Below are positions 1-9,389 of a stretch of 64,000 nt of DNA, one piece after another (positions within the stretch are counted from its first letter, which is position 1; the number at the start of each line of letters is the position of its first letter). Position numbers and translations under genes: made by a program. Origin of the DNA: Brucella thiophenivorans (GTDB taxonomy: Bacteria > Pseudomonadota > Alphaproteobacteria > Rhizobiales > Rhizobiaceae); contig NZ_NNRJ01000009.1 of NCBI RefSeq assembly GCF_002252445.1, forward strand, positions 88,370 through 152,369, in the 5' to 3' direction. Below the pieces are notes generated by a model that searched no databases, had not been told where the DNA came from, and saw only the letters and a list, made by a program, of their open reading frames with translations.

Positions 1-303
1 GTTCTTGGCCCCACAATCGGCCCTGACAACTACGAAGTGGGCCCAGAATTCTATACCGAATTCACGTCAAAAGACGCGTCTTATGCCAGATATTTTCAGC
101 CTTCAGACAAAGAAGCACACAAACTATTTGATCTGTGGACCTTCATCACAGATCGTCTGAACGCTGCAGGTGTCAAAGCAGAAGCGCTTCGCCAATGCAC
201 CTATGCCGATGAGGACCAGTTCTATTCCTATCGGCGCACGACACATCGCAATGAGCCTGATTACGGTCGCCAGATCGCGGCCATCGCTATCATCAAAGAT
301 TAG
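1..303 (+). CDS. pgeF: PgeF-family (laccase-domain, YfiH) protein, C-terminal part
   Basis: The reading frame is open from base 1 to a TAG at 301-303, so the 5' part lies outside the window. The visible residues include GPTIGP..YEVG near the start and YADEDQFYSYRR near the end, which match the C-terminal half of the PgeF/YfiH family. These are zinc-dependent proteins described as peptidoglycan editing factors and formerly as multicopper polyphenol oxidases. The start of the next gene follows after 10 bases, so the two are probably cotranscribed. The family call is firm, but the substrate is inferred from homologues. Confidence 0.8.
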   Translation, partial: VLGPTIGPDNYEVGPEFYTEFTSKDASYARYFQPSDKEAHKLFDLWTFITDRLNAAGVKAEALRQCTYADEDQFYSYRRTTHRNEPDYGRQIAAIAIIKD

Positions 304-313
304 GAGAACCCGC

Positions 314-1465
314 ATGGCCCTTCACTTCGAGCCGGAAGAATTCGCTGCGCGCCGTGACCGTCTGATCTTGAAGATGGAAGAAGAAAAGCTGGATGCTCTG
401 CTGCTGTTTGCGCAGGAAAGCATGTACTGGCTGACCGGCTATGACACATTCGGGTTCTGCTTTTTCCAGTGTCTTGTGGTGAAGGCCGATGGCTCCACCG
501 TTTTGATGACGCGCTCCGCTGATCTCAGACAAGCGCGGCACACGTCCAATATCGAAAATATTGTCGTCTGGACAGACCGTGATAATGCAAACCCGGCTAT
601 TGATCTGCGCAATATTCTGACCGAGCTGGACCTTCTGGGCATGCGCATCGGCATCGAATATCAGACACATGGCCTGACCGGTGCCAATGCCCGCAGGCTC
701 GATGAACAATTGCAGAGCTTTGCCAAGCTTTACGATGCATCCGGCATGGTCGACCGTCTGCGCCTTCTCAAAAGCCCCGCCGAAATTATCTATACGCAGC
801 GCGCAGCGAAACTGGGCGACGATGCGCTGGATGCAGCACTCAAACTCACCAAGGCAGGCGCCAGCGAAGCCGATATTCTGGCAGCGATGATGAGTGCCAA
901 TTTTGCAGGCGACGGCGATTATCCCGCCAATGAATATATCATCGGCTCTGGACCGGACGCGCTTTTATGCCGTTACAAAGCAGGTCGCCGCACGCTTTTG
1001 ACCAATGACCAGCTCACGCTCGAATGGTCTGGCGTTTTCCGCCACTATCATGCGCCCATGATGCGAACGGTCATTATCGGCCAGCCACGGCCCGAACATA
1101 TGAAACTCTATGATGCAGCACGCGAAGCACTGGAAGCTGTTGAAACAGCTATGACACCGGCCTCGACCTTTGGCGATGTGTTTGACGCGCATTCACGCAC
1201 GATGGAAGCCCACGGCCTGACCCGCCATCGTCTGAACGCCTGTGGCTATTCGGTCGGCGCGCGCTTCACGCCGTCATGGATGGACCCGCAAATGTTTTAT
1301 TCCGGCAATCCCGAAAGCATTCAGCCCGACATGACGCTGTTTGCGCATATGATCATCATGGATTCAGATAACGAAACAGCCATGACGCTGGGCCAGACTT
1401 ATCTCACCACAAATGGCGCTGCGCGTGCTCTGTCCCGGTATTCGCTGGACATTATTGTCAAGTGA
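314..1465 (+). CDS. M24-family (Xaa-Pro peptidase / creatinase-like) protein lacking the usual metal ligands
   Basis: A 383-residue protein with the creatinase N-terminal domain followed by an M24 'pita-bread' domain. I chose the ATG at 314 because AGGAGA lies 7 bases before it; an upstream in-frame start at 170 would lie inside pgeF. In true aminopeptidase P enzymes the motif around the first two metal ligands is D..G and D.TRT. Here the matching stretch reads LEWSGVFRHYHAPMMRT, and the later GHGIG-like motif reads GYSVG, so the metal-binding Asp and His residues appear replaced. This resembles creatinase and ectoine-hydrolase-type relatives, which act without the dinuclear metal site. Hydrolysis of a small amidino or amide substrate is therefore more likely than peptidase activity. 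It lies 10 bases after the pgeF-like gene. Confidence 0.8.
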   Translation: MALHFEPEEFAARRDRLILKMEEEKLDALLLFAQESMYWLTGYDTFGFCFFQCLVVKADGSTVLMTRSADLRQARHTSNIENIVVWTDRDNANPAIDLRNILTELDLLGMRIGIEYQTHGLTGANARRLDEQLQSFAKLYDASGMVDRLRLLKSPAEIIYTQRAAKLGDDALDAALKLTKAGASEADILAAMMSANFAGDGDYPANEYIIGSGPDALLCRYKAGRRTLLTNDQLTLEWSGVFRHYHAPMMRTVIIGQPRPEHMKLYDAAREALEAVETAMTPASTFGDVFDAHSRTMEAHGLTRHRLNACGYSVGARFTPSWMDPQMFYSGNPESIQPDMTLFAHMIIMDSDNETAMTLGQTYLTTNGAARALSRYSLDIIVK

Positions 1466-1523
1466 GCCAGGATAGGCGATAAACTCCATTCATTGCGCAG
1501 GAGTGGTCTGCGCTTTCAGGAGC

Positions 1524-2084
1524 ATGACGCCGAACATGAACAAGGCACATCTTTCGACGATGCTGTTGCTTGCTGGACTGCTTGCCGCCTGCAACAGCAC
1601 AGAATCTGCATTGAACGTGCAGGGAGCCACCCCGCAATCTGCACAAACCACAACGCCACCAGCCGCAGCACCTGCTCCAGTGGCAACGCCAGCGCCCACG
1701 CGTTCCGCAGCGTTGAAGCCGGGCAAGCTTTACATCGCGCCCATCATCGGTGCGCCCGTCAGCGTCGTCACGCCCCTCACCCATCGTATCAATGACGATG
1801 CACGCGCCAAAGGTGTAGAACTAGCCAGCAACAATGCAGCAGATGCAGCCTATGTTATGAAAGGCTATTTCTCGGTTTTGTCCGAAGATAATGAGACAAC
1901 GGTTCTCTATGTCTGGGATGTTATGGACGCCTCCGGCAATCGCCTTCACCGCATACAGGGACACGAAAAAGTACCGGGCGCATCCGCAGACTCATGGAGC
2001 ATCGTTCCCGCTTCTGCCATGCAGTCAATCGCCGATAAGACCATGCAGCAATATTCAACCTGGCTTGCGGCAAATCGCGCATGA
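1524..2084 (+). CDS. Putative lipoprotein of unknown function
   Basis: The N-terminus has a basic start, a Leu-rich hydrophobic stretch and a lipobox LLAAC, so the product should be a diacylated envelope lipoprotein. A Pro/Ala/Thr-rich linker follows (roughly residues 30-60), then a globular C-terminal domain with several predicted strands that I do not recognise. Possible starts are GTG 1503, ATG 1524 and ATG 1536. The last gives the cleanest signal peptide, and an AGGAG lies at 1518-1522. The coordinates shown are a compromise and the start is uncertain by four codons. It is probably a monocistron or the tail of the pgeF-M24 unit. Confidence 0.7.
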   Translation: MTPNMNKAHLSTMLLLAGLLAACNSTESALNVQGATPQSAQTTTPPAAAPAPVATPAPTRSAALKPGKLYIAPIIGAPVSVVTPLTHRINDDARAKGVELASNNAADAAYVMKGYFSVLSEDNETTVLYVWDVMDASGNRLHRIQGHEKVPGASADSWSIVPASAMQSIADKTMQQYSTWLAANRA

Positions 2085-2413
2085 AAAAGCGCTGAGAGCG
2101 CAAAAGACTGAAATCTTTTGCTGAATCTCACGCCTGCCCCTGTGGGAAAGCGCATTGCGGAGGCTTTTTACTGCAATTGTGACCCGTCAGGCCTTGCATT
2201 GACGATGACTCTTTGCAATAGGCCGCTCATTCGAGAAAACCTTGCAGGCTGCGGCACTTGACCTTTTGGACGAACCCGCAGTTTTAAAGTTTTTAAAGAA
2301 TGACAAAAGCGAAACCGGACATGTTTCGGATTTTCGCTTTTATGAGAGATAACGTCCGTTTCACGGACTTTTTGCGACAGAACGAAACTGCTCCGGCTTC
2401 AGAGGCAAAAAGA
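2085..2413. other. 329-bp gap upstream of prs with a leader hairpin
   Basis: No gene is supported here. Two dyads are visible: GCAAAAGA..TCTTTTGC at about 2100-2121, after the lipoprotein gene, and a longer one at 2305-2341 whose 10-bp arms AAAAGCGAAA and TTTCGCTTTT are perfect. The second lies 73 bases before prs and would be in its 5' untranslated region if the promoter is around 2210-2280. Confidence 0.5.
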
Positions 2414-3346
2414 ATGAAACTTTTCGCAGGCAACTCCAACCGGGTTCTTGCCGAATCCGTTGCTAAATATCTCGACATTCCGCTTGGCAAGGCCACTGTG
2501 CGCCGTTTCGCCGATCAGGAAATCTTCGTCGAGATTCAGGAAAACGTGCGCGGCGAAGACGTATTCGTTTTGCAATCGACCTCCTATCCGGCCAACGACA
2601 ATCTGATGGAACTGCTCATCATGATTGATGCGTTCCGCCGCTCGTCCGCTCGTCGTATCACAGCCGTGCTGCCTTATTTCGGCTATGCGCGTCAGGATCG
2701 TAAGCCCGGCCCACGCACGCCGATTTCGGCAAAGCTAGTCGCAAACCTTATCACCGAAGCAGGTGCAAACCGCGTTCTGACGCTTGACCTGCATGCAGGC
2801 CAGATTCAAGGCTTCTTCGATATTCCGACCGACAATCTTTATGCTGTTCCAGTGATTGCGCGCGACGTGAAGGCCAATTACGCCAATGGCAATTGCATGG
2901 TCGTATCACCTGACGTTGGCGGCGTGGTTCGCGCCCGTTCGCTTGCAAAGCGTATCGATGCGCAGCTCGCAATCGTCGACAAGCGTCGTGAGCGTCCGGG
3001 TGAATCGGAAGTCATGAATGTTATTGGTGACGTGACCGGCAAAGATTGCCTGCTGTTCGACGATATTGTCGATTCCGGCGGCACACTTTGCAACGCAGCC
3101 GAAGCGCTGCTCGCAAAGGGTGCAAAGAGCGTTACTGCGTATATCACCCACGGCGTGCTATCCGGCGGCGCTGTTGCCCGTATCGCGTCTTCCAAGCTCA
3201 AGGAACTGGTCATCACCGATTCCATTCAGCCAACGACAGCCATCAATGATGCCCCGAATATCCGCGTGCTTCCAATCTCCGATCTGATCGGTGAAGCGAT
3301 TGCCCGTACGGCTTCTGAAGAATCGGTATCAAGTTTGTTCGATTAA
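2414..3346 (+). CDS. prs: Ribose-phosphate pyrophosphokinase (PRPP synthetase)
   Basis: Cytoplasmic enzyme that transfers pyrophosphate from ATP to ribose 5-phosphate, making PRPP for purine, pyrimidine, NAD, His and Trp synthesis. The 310-residue product has the usual length. It shows the ATP-binding loop FGYARQDRK around residue 89, the TLDLHAG stretch around 124 and the PRPP-binding motif DDIVDSGGT around residue 216. I chose ATG 2414 because the protein then starts MKLFAGN as in the family; an upstream in-frame ATG at 2300 would add a non-conserved extension. The gene ends convergent with chrA, overlapping by 4 bases. A hairpin lies in the leader. Confidence 0.96.
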   Translation: MKLFAGNSNRVLAESVAKYLDIPLGKATVRRFADQEIFVEIQENVRGEDVFVLQSTSYPANDNLMELLIMIDAFRRSSARRITAVLPYFGYARQDRKPGPRTPISAKLVANLITEAGANRVLTLDLHAGQIQGFFDIPTDNLYAVPVIARDVKANYANGNCMVVSPDVGGVVRARSLAKRIDAQLAIVDKRRERPGESEVMNVIGDVTGKDCLLFDDIVDSGGTLCNAAEALLAKGAKSVTAYITHGVLSGGAVARIASSKLKELVITDSIQPTTAINDAPNIRVLPISDLIGEAIARTASEESVSSLFD

Positions 3347-4641
3347 TTCTCGATAAGACGAAGGCAAATACCGAGACACGCCGCCAGCAAAAGCACGAGT
3401 GGCATGTTGAGCCTGAGCAGCAAAAGCAAAAATGCCGCTGCGCCTGCAATCAGGACGGCGGCATTGTCTATTGTGCTCCAAACTGGCAGTGGCAGGCTGA
3501 ACGGCCCGATCTGATGATCGACCACTTTTCCAAACAACACATGCAGTGAAAACCACAGGGCTAGATTGGCGATCACGCCAACGACAGCCGCCGTAATGCC
3601 ACCAAGCATAGCCGAAAGCCATCGCACCTTGCGCAAGCGCTCGATAAAAGGGGCTCCTGCAAATATCCATAAAAAGCACGGCACAAAGGTAAACCAAAGC
3701 GCAATCAATCCGCCAAGGAAGCCACCCCAAAGCTGTGGCAAGCCGGACAGATTGGCAGCGCCCACAAAACCCACAAAAACCAGCACAAGAATGAGCGGCC
3801 CGGGTGTGGTTTCGGCCAGTCCAAGACCGGTCAACATTTCTCCGGGCTGCATCCAGCCAAAATGTTCGACCGCCTGTTGCGCCGTGTAAGACAGCGCAGC
3901 ATAGGCACCGCCAAATGTCACCGCTGCAAGCTTTGAAAAAAATGCGGCCTCTGCCGTGAACACATGGGCTTCACCAAAAATCAGATAGAGAGCCAGAAGT
4001 GGCAGCAGCCACAAACTGCCCCAGATCAGCAGTTGCTGAGAAAACGCGCGCAGAGCATTGGGAGCGGCCTCATGAAAGCCGCCTGATGCCTCACCTGTCT
4101 GCAATAAATGGCGCAAACCACCGGCAAGTGCCGCTAGCACCACTACAAGCGGGAATGGCAGTTTCAATAAAGCGATCGCAACAAAGGCAAAGACTGCCAC
4201 AGAATAGGAAAAACCGGACGCCAATGTGCGCTTTGCCATGCGATAGAGTGCCTCGAACACCACCGCAAGCACCGCTGCTTTCAGACCAAAAAACAGCCCT
4301 GCAACAATATCGACTTGGCCGAGCGCAACGTAAAGTGCTGAGAGGATCAGCATCACGCTCGCACCCGGCAACACGAACAGCGAACCCGCCAGCAATCCGC
4401 CGCGCCACCCTTTCGCCGCCCAGCCGCAATAGGTGGCAAGCTGCATCGCTTCGGGTCCGGGCAACAACATGCAGAAATTAAGCGCGTGGATCAGTCGTTC
4501 CTGATCCATCCAGCGCTTCTCATCCACGATAACACGCTGCAGCATGGCGATCTGTGCTGCAGGTCCACCGAAAGACAGCAACCCGATTTTGCCGAATGTG
4601 ACAAATAACTCTCTGAAATCCGGTTGTGCCTGTATCGTCAT
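3343..4641 (-). CDS. chrA: Chromate transporter, two-domain ChrA type
   Basis: A 432-residue integral membrane protein with two homologous halves, each starting with a GxxSFGGPxAQ / [11 protein letters not shown] motif (around residues 25 and 240), as in long-chain ChrA proteins that expel chromate from the cytoplasm. About ten or more hydrophobic segments are visible. The start at 4641 is preceded by AGAGAGA; a further in-frame ATG at 4683 lacks a better ribosome site. No chrB or metal regulator is adjacent, so induction by chromate cannot be inferred. Physiological substrate may be another oxyanion. The 3' end overlaps that of prs. Confidence 0.88.
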   Translation of the reverse strand: MTIQAQPDFRELFVTFGKIGLLSFGGPAAQIAMLQRVIVDEKRWMDQERLIHALNFCMLLPGPEAMQLATYCGWAAKGWRGGLLAGSLFVLPGASVMLILSALYVALGQVDIVAGLFFGLKAAVLAVVFEALYRMAKRTLASGFSYSVAVFAFVAIALLKLPFPLVVVLAALAGGLRHLLQTGEASGGFHEAAPNALRAFSQQLLIWGSLWLLPLLALYLIFGEAHVFTAEAAFFSKLAAVTFGGAYAALSYTAQQAVEHFGWMQPGEMLTGLGLAETTPGPLILVLVFVGFVGAANLSGLPQLWGGFLGGLIALWFTFVPCFLWIFAGAPFIERLRKVRWLSAMLGGITAAVVGVIANLALWFSLHVLFGKVVDHQIGPFSLPLPVWSTIDNAAVLIAGAAAFLLLLLRLNMPLVLLLAACLGICLRLIEN

Positions 4642-4715
4642 GTTGTCTCTCTGTATGCTCCCCAAGCAGTTGCCGAGGATCATTACAGGTTCATGACAGT
4701 TTGCACAGAAACGTG

Positions 4716-6260
4716 TTATTCCGCAGCCGTTGCTTCGTCAGCCTGATCATCCGGCGCATTCGGATCGCCGGGAGCCGTCTCACAGCCAAGGTCTGGGAAA
4801 TTGACGATGCGCAGACCTTTGAAGTCATTGCGCAGGACAAGAAGACCGCGCTCCTCGAAATAGGTCAGAAGACGCCGCGCACGGCTTAAGGAATGCGTAC
4901 CATAGGCACGCGCCAAAGACGCATCCGATGGACACGGCGCGCCGGTGACGGCCGCCTGTGCCACGATCAGGAACACGCCCTGCACATCATCGGTCAGGCT
5001 TTCCGACAGTATAAGCGCCTGCTGCCACGTTTCGCCCGTTGCGACATCGCTTTCAATACTGGCCTGCGCAACCGCTAGCCGTCTGCGAAACGCTGGAAGT
5101 GCGAGTGGCTCGCCGGGAACACGATGAATGCGGCAACGCACCAGAAAATCCTGATAAAGCACGGCCACCGAACGGAATGAGGCTTCGGGGTCGTCAACGA
5201 TCTCGCGCATGACCTTTTCAAGCAATTCCTCGCGCTCTGCTTCCAGAATACCCGGAAACAATGGCGCTTCAACGGGTTCGGCTTCGGGCTTTGGTTTGGC
5301 AACCTGTGCCAGAATTTCTGCCGTTGATGGCGCCGGCGGTGGCGGTGGCGTGCGACGAACAACGGTGCGGATTTCCTGCGGCGCAGGCGTGAAAATCAGA
5401 TCGCGTGCATCTTCCGGCGCATCAGGCAGTGGCATCAGCTTGGGCGATGATGAGCGCGCCGATGTTTCAACCTTGCCGATTTTTATCGGCAATGGACGCC
5501 GCGACAAGGCCGGTCCAAGCGCTACGAAATGCCCACGCTGCAAATCGCGGAACATTTCGGCCTGCTTGCGTTCCATGCCAAGAAGATCGGCAGCACGCGC
5601 CATATCAATATCGAGAAATGTTCGGCCCATCAGAAAGTTGGAAGCTTCCGCAGCCACATTCTTTGCAAGCTTTGCGAGACGCTGTGTTGCAATCACTCCG
5701 GCAAGGCCGCGTTTACGGCCACGGCACATGAGGTTCGTCATGGCACCAAGCGATAACTTGCGCGCTTCATCGGACACTTCACCGGCTGCGGCAGGCGCAA
5801 AAAGCTGCGCCTCATCCACCACTACAAGCATCGGATACCAATAGTCGCGCTCGGCATCGAACAAGCCACCCAGAAACGCCGCCGCTGCCCGCATCTGCTG
5901 TTCAACGTCGAGGCCTTCAAGATTAAGCACAACCGAAACCCGATGCTGACGAATGCGCCCGGCAATGCGGGTCAGTTCGGCCTCGGTACGCGCCGCATCC
6001 ACGACAACATGACCGTGAATATCAGAAAGCGTCACGAAATCGCCTTCCGGGTCAATGATGCATTGCTGCACCCATTGCGCGCTCTGCTCAAGCAAGCGGC
6101 GCAGAAGATGCGATTTACCCGAACCGGAATTGCCCTGCACCAGAAGGCGCGTCGCGAGAAGCTCTTCAAGATCAAGCATGGCCTGTTTGCCACTGCCAAG
6201 TGCTGCTGCCGAGGCAGAACCACTTCCAGCAACAGAACCCATGTCGATACCGACCTGCAT
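4716..6260 (-). CDS. HerA-like ATP-binding protein (DUF87 domain)
   Basis: A 514-residue cytoplasmic ATPase. Residues 43-50 form a Walker A motif (GNSGSGKS) and 146-150 a Walker B (VVVDE), followed by AQLF as in the HerA/FtsK-type DUF87 family. The central part contains the stretch GRKRGLAGVIATQRLAKL, typical of this family. A Pro-rich linker follows at roughly 300-330, then a helical C-terminal region with winged-helix character that ends in an acidic tail. The start at 6260 has AGGAAATGAG just upstream. HerA normally pairs with the nuclease NurA or with SIR2/defence partners, but none is next to it here. The role is therefore unknown; DNA handling or envelope-linked translocation are both possible. 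Confidence 0.85.
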   Translation of the reverse strand: MQVGIDMGSVAGSGSASAAALGSGKQAMLDLEELLATRLLVQGNSGSGKSHLLRRLLEQSAQWVQQCIIDPEGDFVTLSDIHGHVVVDAARTEAELTRIAGRIRQHRVSVVLNLEGLDVEQQMRAAAAFLGGLFDAERDYWYPMLVVVDEAQLFAPAAAGEVSDEARKLSLGAMTNLMCRGRKRGLAGVIATQRLAKLAKNVAAEASNFLMGRTFLDIDMARAADLLGMERKQAEMFRDLQRGHFVALGPALSRRPLPIKIGKVETSARSSSPKLMPLPDAPEDARDLIFTPAPQEIRTVVRRTPPPPPAPSTAEILAQVAKPKPEAEPVEAPLFPGILEAEREELLEKVMREIVDDPEASFRSVAVLYQDFLVRCRIHRVPGEPLALPAFRRRLAVAQASIESDVATGETWQQALILSESLTDDVQGVFLIVAQAAVTGAPCPSDASLARAYGTHSLSRARRLLTYFEERGLLVLRNDFKGLRIVNFPDLGCETAPGDPNAPDDQADEATAAE

Positions 6261-6401
6261 CTCATTTCCTTTGTTTCATAAATGCCGTGACGACTCGCGA
6301 GACAACCGCAGCCGATCCGTCATGCGCTTAACATTTTTGACGCGGCCAATGCCACCCGTTAAAGGAAAAGCCCACAGGAGGCGTGTTTCCAACCAAAAAA
6401 C

Positions 6402-6430
6402 TTGCACATACAATGCCTATGGGCTATAGG
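6402..6430 (+). promoter_or_regulatory. Candidate sigma-70-type promoter for rplY-pth
   Basis: TTGCAC at 6402-6407 and TATAGG at 6425-6430 are separated by 17 bases, close to the consensus. It points toward rplY, 196 bases downstream. It was found by eye only. Confidence 0.5.
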
Positions 6431-6533
6431 CCTGCGCATCCGCGTAGACACCCTTGGAGGCAACGCGGAATGGAGCGGTCCGGTCTTACACAATGTGAAA
6501 GACGTTACGGACTGTTTCATGTTGTTCGTTGGA

Positions 6534-6578
6534 GCATGATCCCGAAAAGTGAAAACCATTTTTCGGATAATATCATGC
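6534..6578. repeat. Palindromic intergenic repeat, copy 1
   Basis: GCATGAT and ATCATGC frame a core of the form cccgaaaagtg..accatttttcgg. It belongs to the dispersed repeat family also seen at 9291, 19838, 29623, 32424, 35109, 38333 and 50593. It lies between the rplY promoter candidate and the gene, so it would be transcribed. Confidence 0.75.
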
Positions 6579-6626
6579 ATGGATAAAACTGCGAGCGACA
6601 CTCCAGTAACTTTGAAAGGTAATGCC

Positions 6627-7247
6627 ATGAGCGATACTTACGTGCTCAAGGCCGATCTGCGCAGCCGGGTTGGTAAGGGGTCCTCCCGCGAACTTCGCCG
6701 CAACGGCCTAATTCCTGCAGTCATCTATGGTGACAAGCAGGAGCCCCTCGCAATCGCCGTTTCTTATAAAGAAGTTTATTACAAGATCTACGGCGGTGGT
6801 TTCAAAACCACGATCGCTACGATCGAAGTAGACGGCAAGAAGATTCAGGTCCTTCCTAAGGACTACCAGCTGGATCCAGTTCGTGACTTCCCACAGCATG
6901 TCGACTTCCTGCGCGTTTCCGCAAAGTCGGTTGTAACCGTCAATGTTCCAGTTCACTTCAAGAACGAAGACGCAGCACCTGGCATCAAGAAGGGCGGCGT
7001 TCTCAACATCGTTCGTCACGAAGTCGAACTGATCGTTCCAGCGAATGCAATTCCAGAAGCTCTCGAATTTGACCTCACGGGTCTTGAAGTAGGCGATTCC
7101 GTGCACATTTCGGCTATCAAGCTGCCGAAAAATGCAACCACCGTCATTCAGGATCGTGACTTCACAATCGCCACTATTGCTGCACCAGCCGCTCTCAAGT
7201 CGGAAGAAAATGCAGAAGGCGAAGAAGAAGCCAAGGACGGCGAATAA
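6627..7247 (+). CDS. rplY: 50S ribosomal protein L25/CTC
   Basis: A 206-residue ribosomal protein of the long L25/CTC type. The N-terminal L25 domain (residues 1-95) binds 5S rRNA, and the C-terminal TL5/CTC domain ends in an acidic tail rich in Glu. The start at 6627 ([12 protein letters not shown]) is conserved in the family and has GAAAGG upstream; an in-frame ATG at 6549 is less likely. It is followed after 30 bases by pth, a pairing common in alphaproteobacteria. The CTC form is linked to general stress in some bacteria. Confidence 0.95.
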   Translation: MSDTYVLKADLRSRVGKGSSRELRRNGLIPAVIYGDKQEPLAIAVSYKEVYYKIYGGGFKTTIATIEVDGKKIQVLPKDYQLDPVRDFPQHVDFLRVSAKSVVTVNVPVHFKNEDAAPGIKKGGVLNIVRHEVELIVPANAIPEALEFDLTGLEVGDSVHISAIKLPKNATTVIQDRDFTIATIAAPAALKSEENAEGEEEAKDGE

Positions 7248-7277
7248 TCGCTTTCCGCATAAGAGGGTCAGAAAACC

Positions 7278-8030
7278 ATGCTGCTCATCGCAGGACTTGG
7301 CAATCCGGGCCCTCAATATGCGCATAACCGACACAATATCGGTTTTATGGCGGTGGATGAAATATTCCGCCGCCATAGATTTTCAAACTGGCAGAAGAAG
7401 TTCAAAGCAGAAATCGCCGATGGCGTGATCGACGGCGAAAAAGTGCTTCTCATCAAGCCAATGACTTTCATGAACCTTTCCGGCCAGTCGATTGGCGAAG
7501 CCATGCGCTTCTACAAGCTCATGCCTGCCGACCTCGTTGTCATTTATGACGAACTTGATCTTGCGCCTGCGAAGCTGCGCATCAAGACTGGCGGCAGCTC
7601 CGGCGGTCATAATGGCATCAAATCCATCGACGCCCATGTTCAGGCTTTCCCCGGCGGCAAAGACTATCGTCGTATGCGGCTTGGCATTGGTCATCCCGGC
7701 GCTAAAGAACTGGTGCACAATCATGTTCTGGGCGACTTCGCCAAGGTCGATAACGAATGGCTCGACACGCTGTTTGGCGCTATCGCCGATAATGTGGGTC
7801 TTCTTGCGAAAAAGGAAGACAACAGCTTCATGAACCGCGTAGCGATTGCCATGGGCGATGGAAGCCAGCGCCCAAGCGGTTTTAAAGCGGACCCAGAACA
7901 GGCTGTAAAAGCACCAGCCAAAGCACAGAGCCATATCCGGCAGGCGCGACAAACCGCAGCTAAACCGAACATTCCGGCGACTGGTCCTATGGCTGAAATG
8001 CTTAAAAAGCTGCTTGGCAAGAAGGATTAG
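7278..8030 (+). CDS. pth: Peptidyl-tRNA hydrolase
   Basis: Releases tRNA from peptidyl-tRNAs that drop off ribosomes. The N-terminus [18 protein letters not shown] carries the conserved Asn and the catalytic His (around residue 20), and later motifs [10 protein letters not shown] and YDELDL fit. At 250 residues it is about 50-60 longer than the usual 190. The extra C-terminal tail is Ala/Lys/Gln-rich and probably unstructured, as in other Rhizobiales. It is cotranscribed with rplY (30-base gap) and probably with ychF. Confidence 0.96.
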   Translation: MLLIAGLGNPGPQYAHNRHNIGFMAVDEIFRRHRFSNWQKKFKAEIADGVIDGEKVLLIKPMTFMNLSGQSIGEAMRFYKLMPADLVVIYDELDLAPAKLRIKTGGSSGGHNGIKSIDAHVQAFPGGKDYRRMRLGIGHPGAKELVHNHVLGDFAKVDNEWLDTLFGAIADNVGLLAKKEDNSFMNRVAIAMGDGSQRPSGFKADPEQAVKAPAKAQSHIRQARQTAAKPNIPATGPMAEMLKKLLGKKD

Positions 8031-8146
8031 TCCGCGACAACTGCGCGGCGCTCTTGACGCCTTCCACTCCCATGCCGCATAGCGGCATTCAATATATCCA
8101 TCTCGCATAGCGACAGTAATTCTATTCTAGTCTGACAGGTAAGATC

Positions 8147-9250
8147 ATGGGTTTCAAATGCGGCATCGTCGGCCTGCCTAATGTTGGCAAGTCCACGCTA
8201 TTCAACGCGCTGACCAAGACTGCGGCGGCACAGGCTGCAAATTATCCGTTCTGCACCATTGAGCCGAACACAGGCGAAGTGGCGGTCCCGGATCCACGTC
8301 AGAGTGGCATTGCAAAGATCGCTGGCTCCAAGGAAATCATCCCGACCCGCATCAACTTCGTTGATATTGCCGGTCTGGTACGCGGCGCATCCAAGGGCGA
8401 AGGTCTAGGCAACCAGTTCCTTGCCAATATCCGCGAAGTCGATGCCATCGTGCATGTGCTGCGCTGCTTTGAAGATGACGACATTACCCATGTCGAAGGC
8501 CGTATCGATCCGGTGTCAGATGCTGAAACCGTTGAAACGGAACTGATGCTCTCGGACCTCGAAAGTATAGAGCGACGCATCGTGCAGATTCGCAAACGTG
8601 CGAGCAGCAAAGACAAAGAAGCAACCACGATCCTGCCTGTCATGGAACAAGCGCTGGAATTGCTACAGAATGGCCAGCCGGTTCGCCTGATGCTCAAAGA
8701 CATCGCACCCGATGATCTACTGATCCTCAAGGGCCTTAACCTGCTTACCTCCAAGCCAGTTCTTTACGTCTGTAACGTGGCTGAAACCGATGCATCGGCA
8801 GGCAACGAACATAGTGCTGCCGTGGCCAAGATGGCTGAGGAACAGGGTGCGCAGAGCGTCATCATTTCCGCAGCGATTGAAGCAGAAGTCGCGCAGCTAG
8901 CAGACGAAGAAGCCAAAGAATATCTCGATGCCATGGGCCTCGAAGAACCCGGCCTCGACCGTTTGATCCGCGCAGGTTACAAGCTGCTTGACCTGATCAC
9001 CTATTTCACCGCTGGACCGAAGGAAACACGCGCCTGGACAATCCGTCGCGGGACTAAGGCTCCGGGCGCTGCTGGCGTGATCCACACGGATTTCGAGCGC
9101 GGCTTTATTCGTGCACAGACCATCGCCTATGATGACTACATCAAGTTCAATGGTGAAGTCGGTGCCAAGGAAGCAGGCAAAGCGCGGGACGAAGGCAAGG
9201 AATACATTGTCCATGACGGCGATGTGATGCTGTTCCGCTTCAATACCTGA
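8147..9250 (+). CDS. ychF: Redox-regulated ATPase YchF (Obg-related)
   Basis: A 367-residue P-loop ATPase that binds ribosomes and modulates stress responses. G1 motif GLPNVGKS at residues 9-16, [10 protein letters not shown] as switch region, and [17 protein letters not shown] as the G3/DxxG region are all present. The C-terminal TGS domain includes [13 protein letters not shown]. The length is standard. It lies 116 bases after pth and ends at a strong terminator. Confidence 0.96.
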   Translation: MGFKCGIVGLPNVGKSTLFNALTKTAAAQAANYPFCTIEPNTGEVAVPDPRQSGIAKIAGSKEIIPTRINFVDIAGLVRGASKGEGLGNQFLANIREVDAIVHVLRCFEDDDITHVEGRIDPVSDAETVETELMLSDLESIERRIVQIRKRASSKDKEATTILPVMEQALELLQNGQPVRLMLKDIAPDDLLILKGLNLLTSKPVLYVCNVAETDASAGNEHSAAVAKMAEEQGAQSVIISAAIEAEVAQLADEEAKEYLDAMGLEEPGLDRLIRAGYKLLDLITYFTAGPKETRAWTIRRGTKAPGAAGVIHTDFERGFIRAQTIAYDDYIKFNGEVGAKEAGKARDEGKEYIVHDGDVMLFRFNT

Positions 9251-9258
9251 TACGGTCA

Positions 9259-9286
9259 GGCCACCGTGAAAACGGTGGCCTTTTTT
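9259..9286 (+). terminator. Rho-independent terminator after ychF
   Basis: Perfect 9-bp stem GGCCACCGT / ACGGTGGCC with a GAAA tetraloop, followed by six T. Confidence 0.92.
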
Positions 9287-9290
9287 CTAT

Positions 9291-9337
9291 GCATGTCTCC
9301 CAAAAGTGGGAACCGGTTTTGGGCAATAAAGACATGC
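9291..9337. repeat. Palindromic intergenic repeat, copy 2
   Basis: GCATGTC..GACATGC frame the core caaaagtgggaaccggtttt. It follows directly after the ychF terminator. Confidence 0.8.
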
Positions 9338-9389
9338 GCGGGCAAAGAAACAGAGTAGCGAATGCCGCTCTGTTAGGGAGGAGACCCGA

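Larger units (their letters stand above)
6261..6626. other. 366-bp divergent gap between the HerA-like gene and rplY
   Basis: No gene is supported. It holds a promoter candidate for rplY at 6402-6430 and a palindromic repeat at 6534-6578. The transcript would start about 190 bases before rplY, giving a long untranslated leader. I see no riboswitch signature in it. Confidence 0.5.

Noticed and set aside
170..313. Upstream extension of the M24 gene to an ATG at 170
   Set aside because: It would overlap the pgeF-like gene in another frame, and AGGAGA lies directly before the ATG at 314, which gives the conserved length.
5209..5844. 211-codon plus-strand frame inside the HerA-like gene
   Set aside because: Antisense shadow of a gene with clear Walker motifs; its Ser/Arg-rich composition is typical of a shadow.
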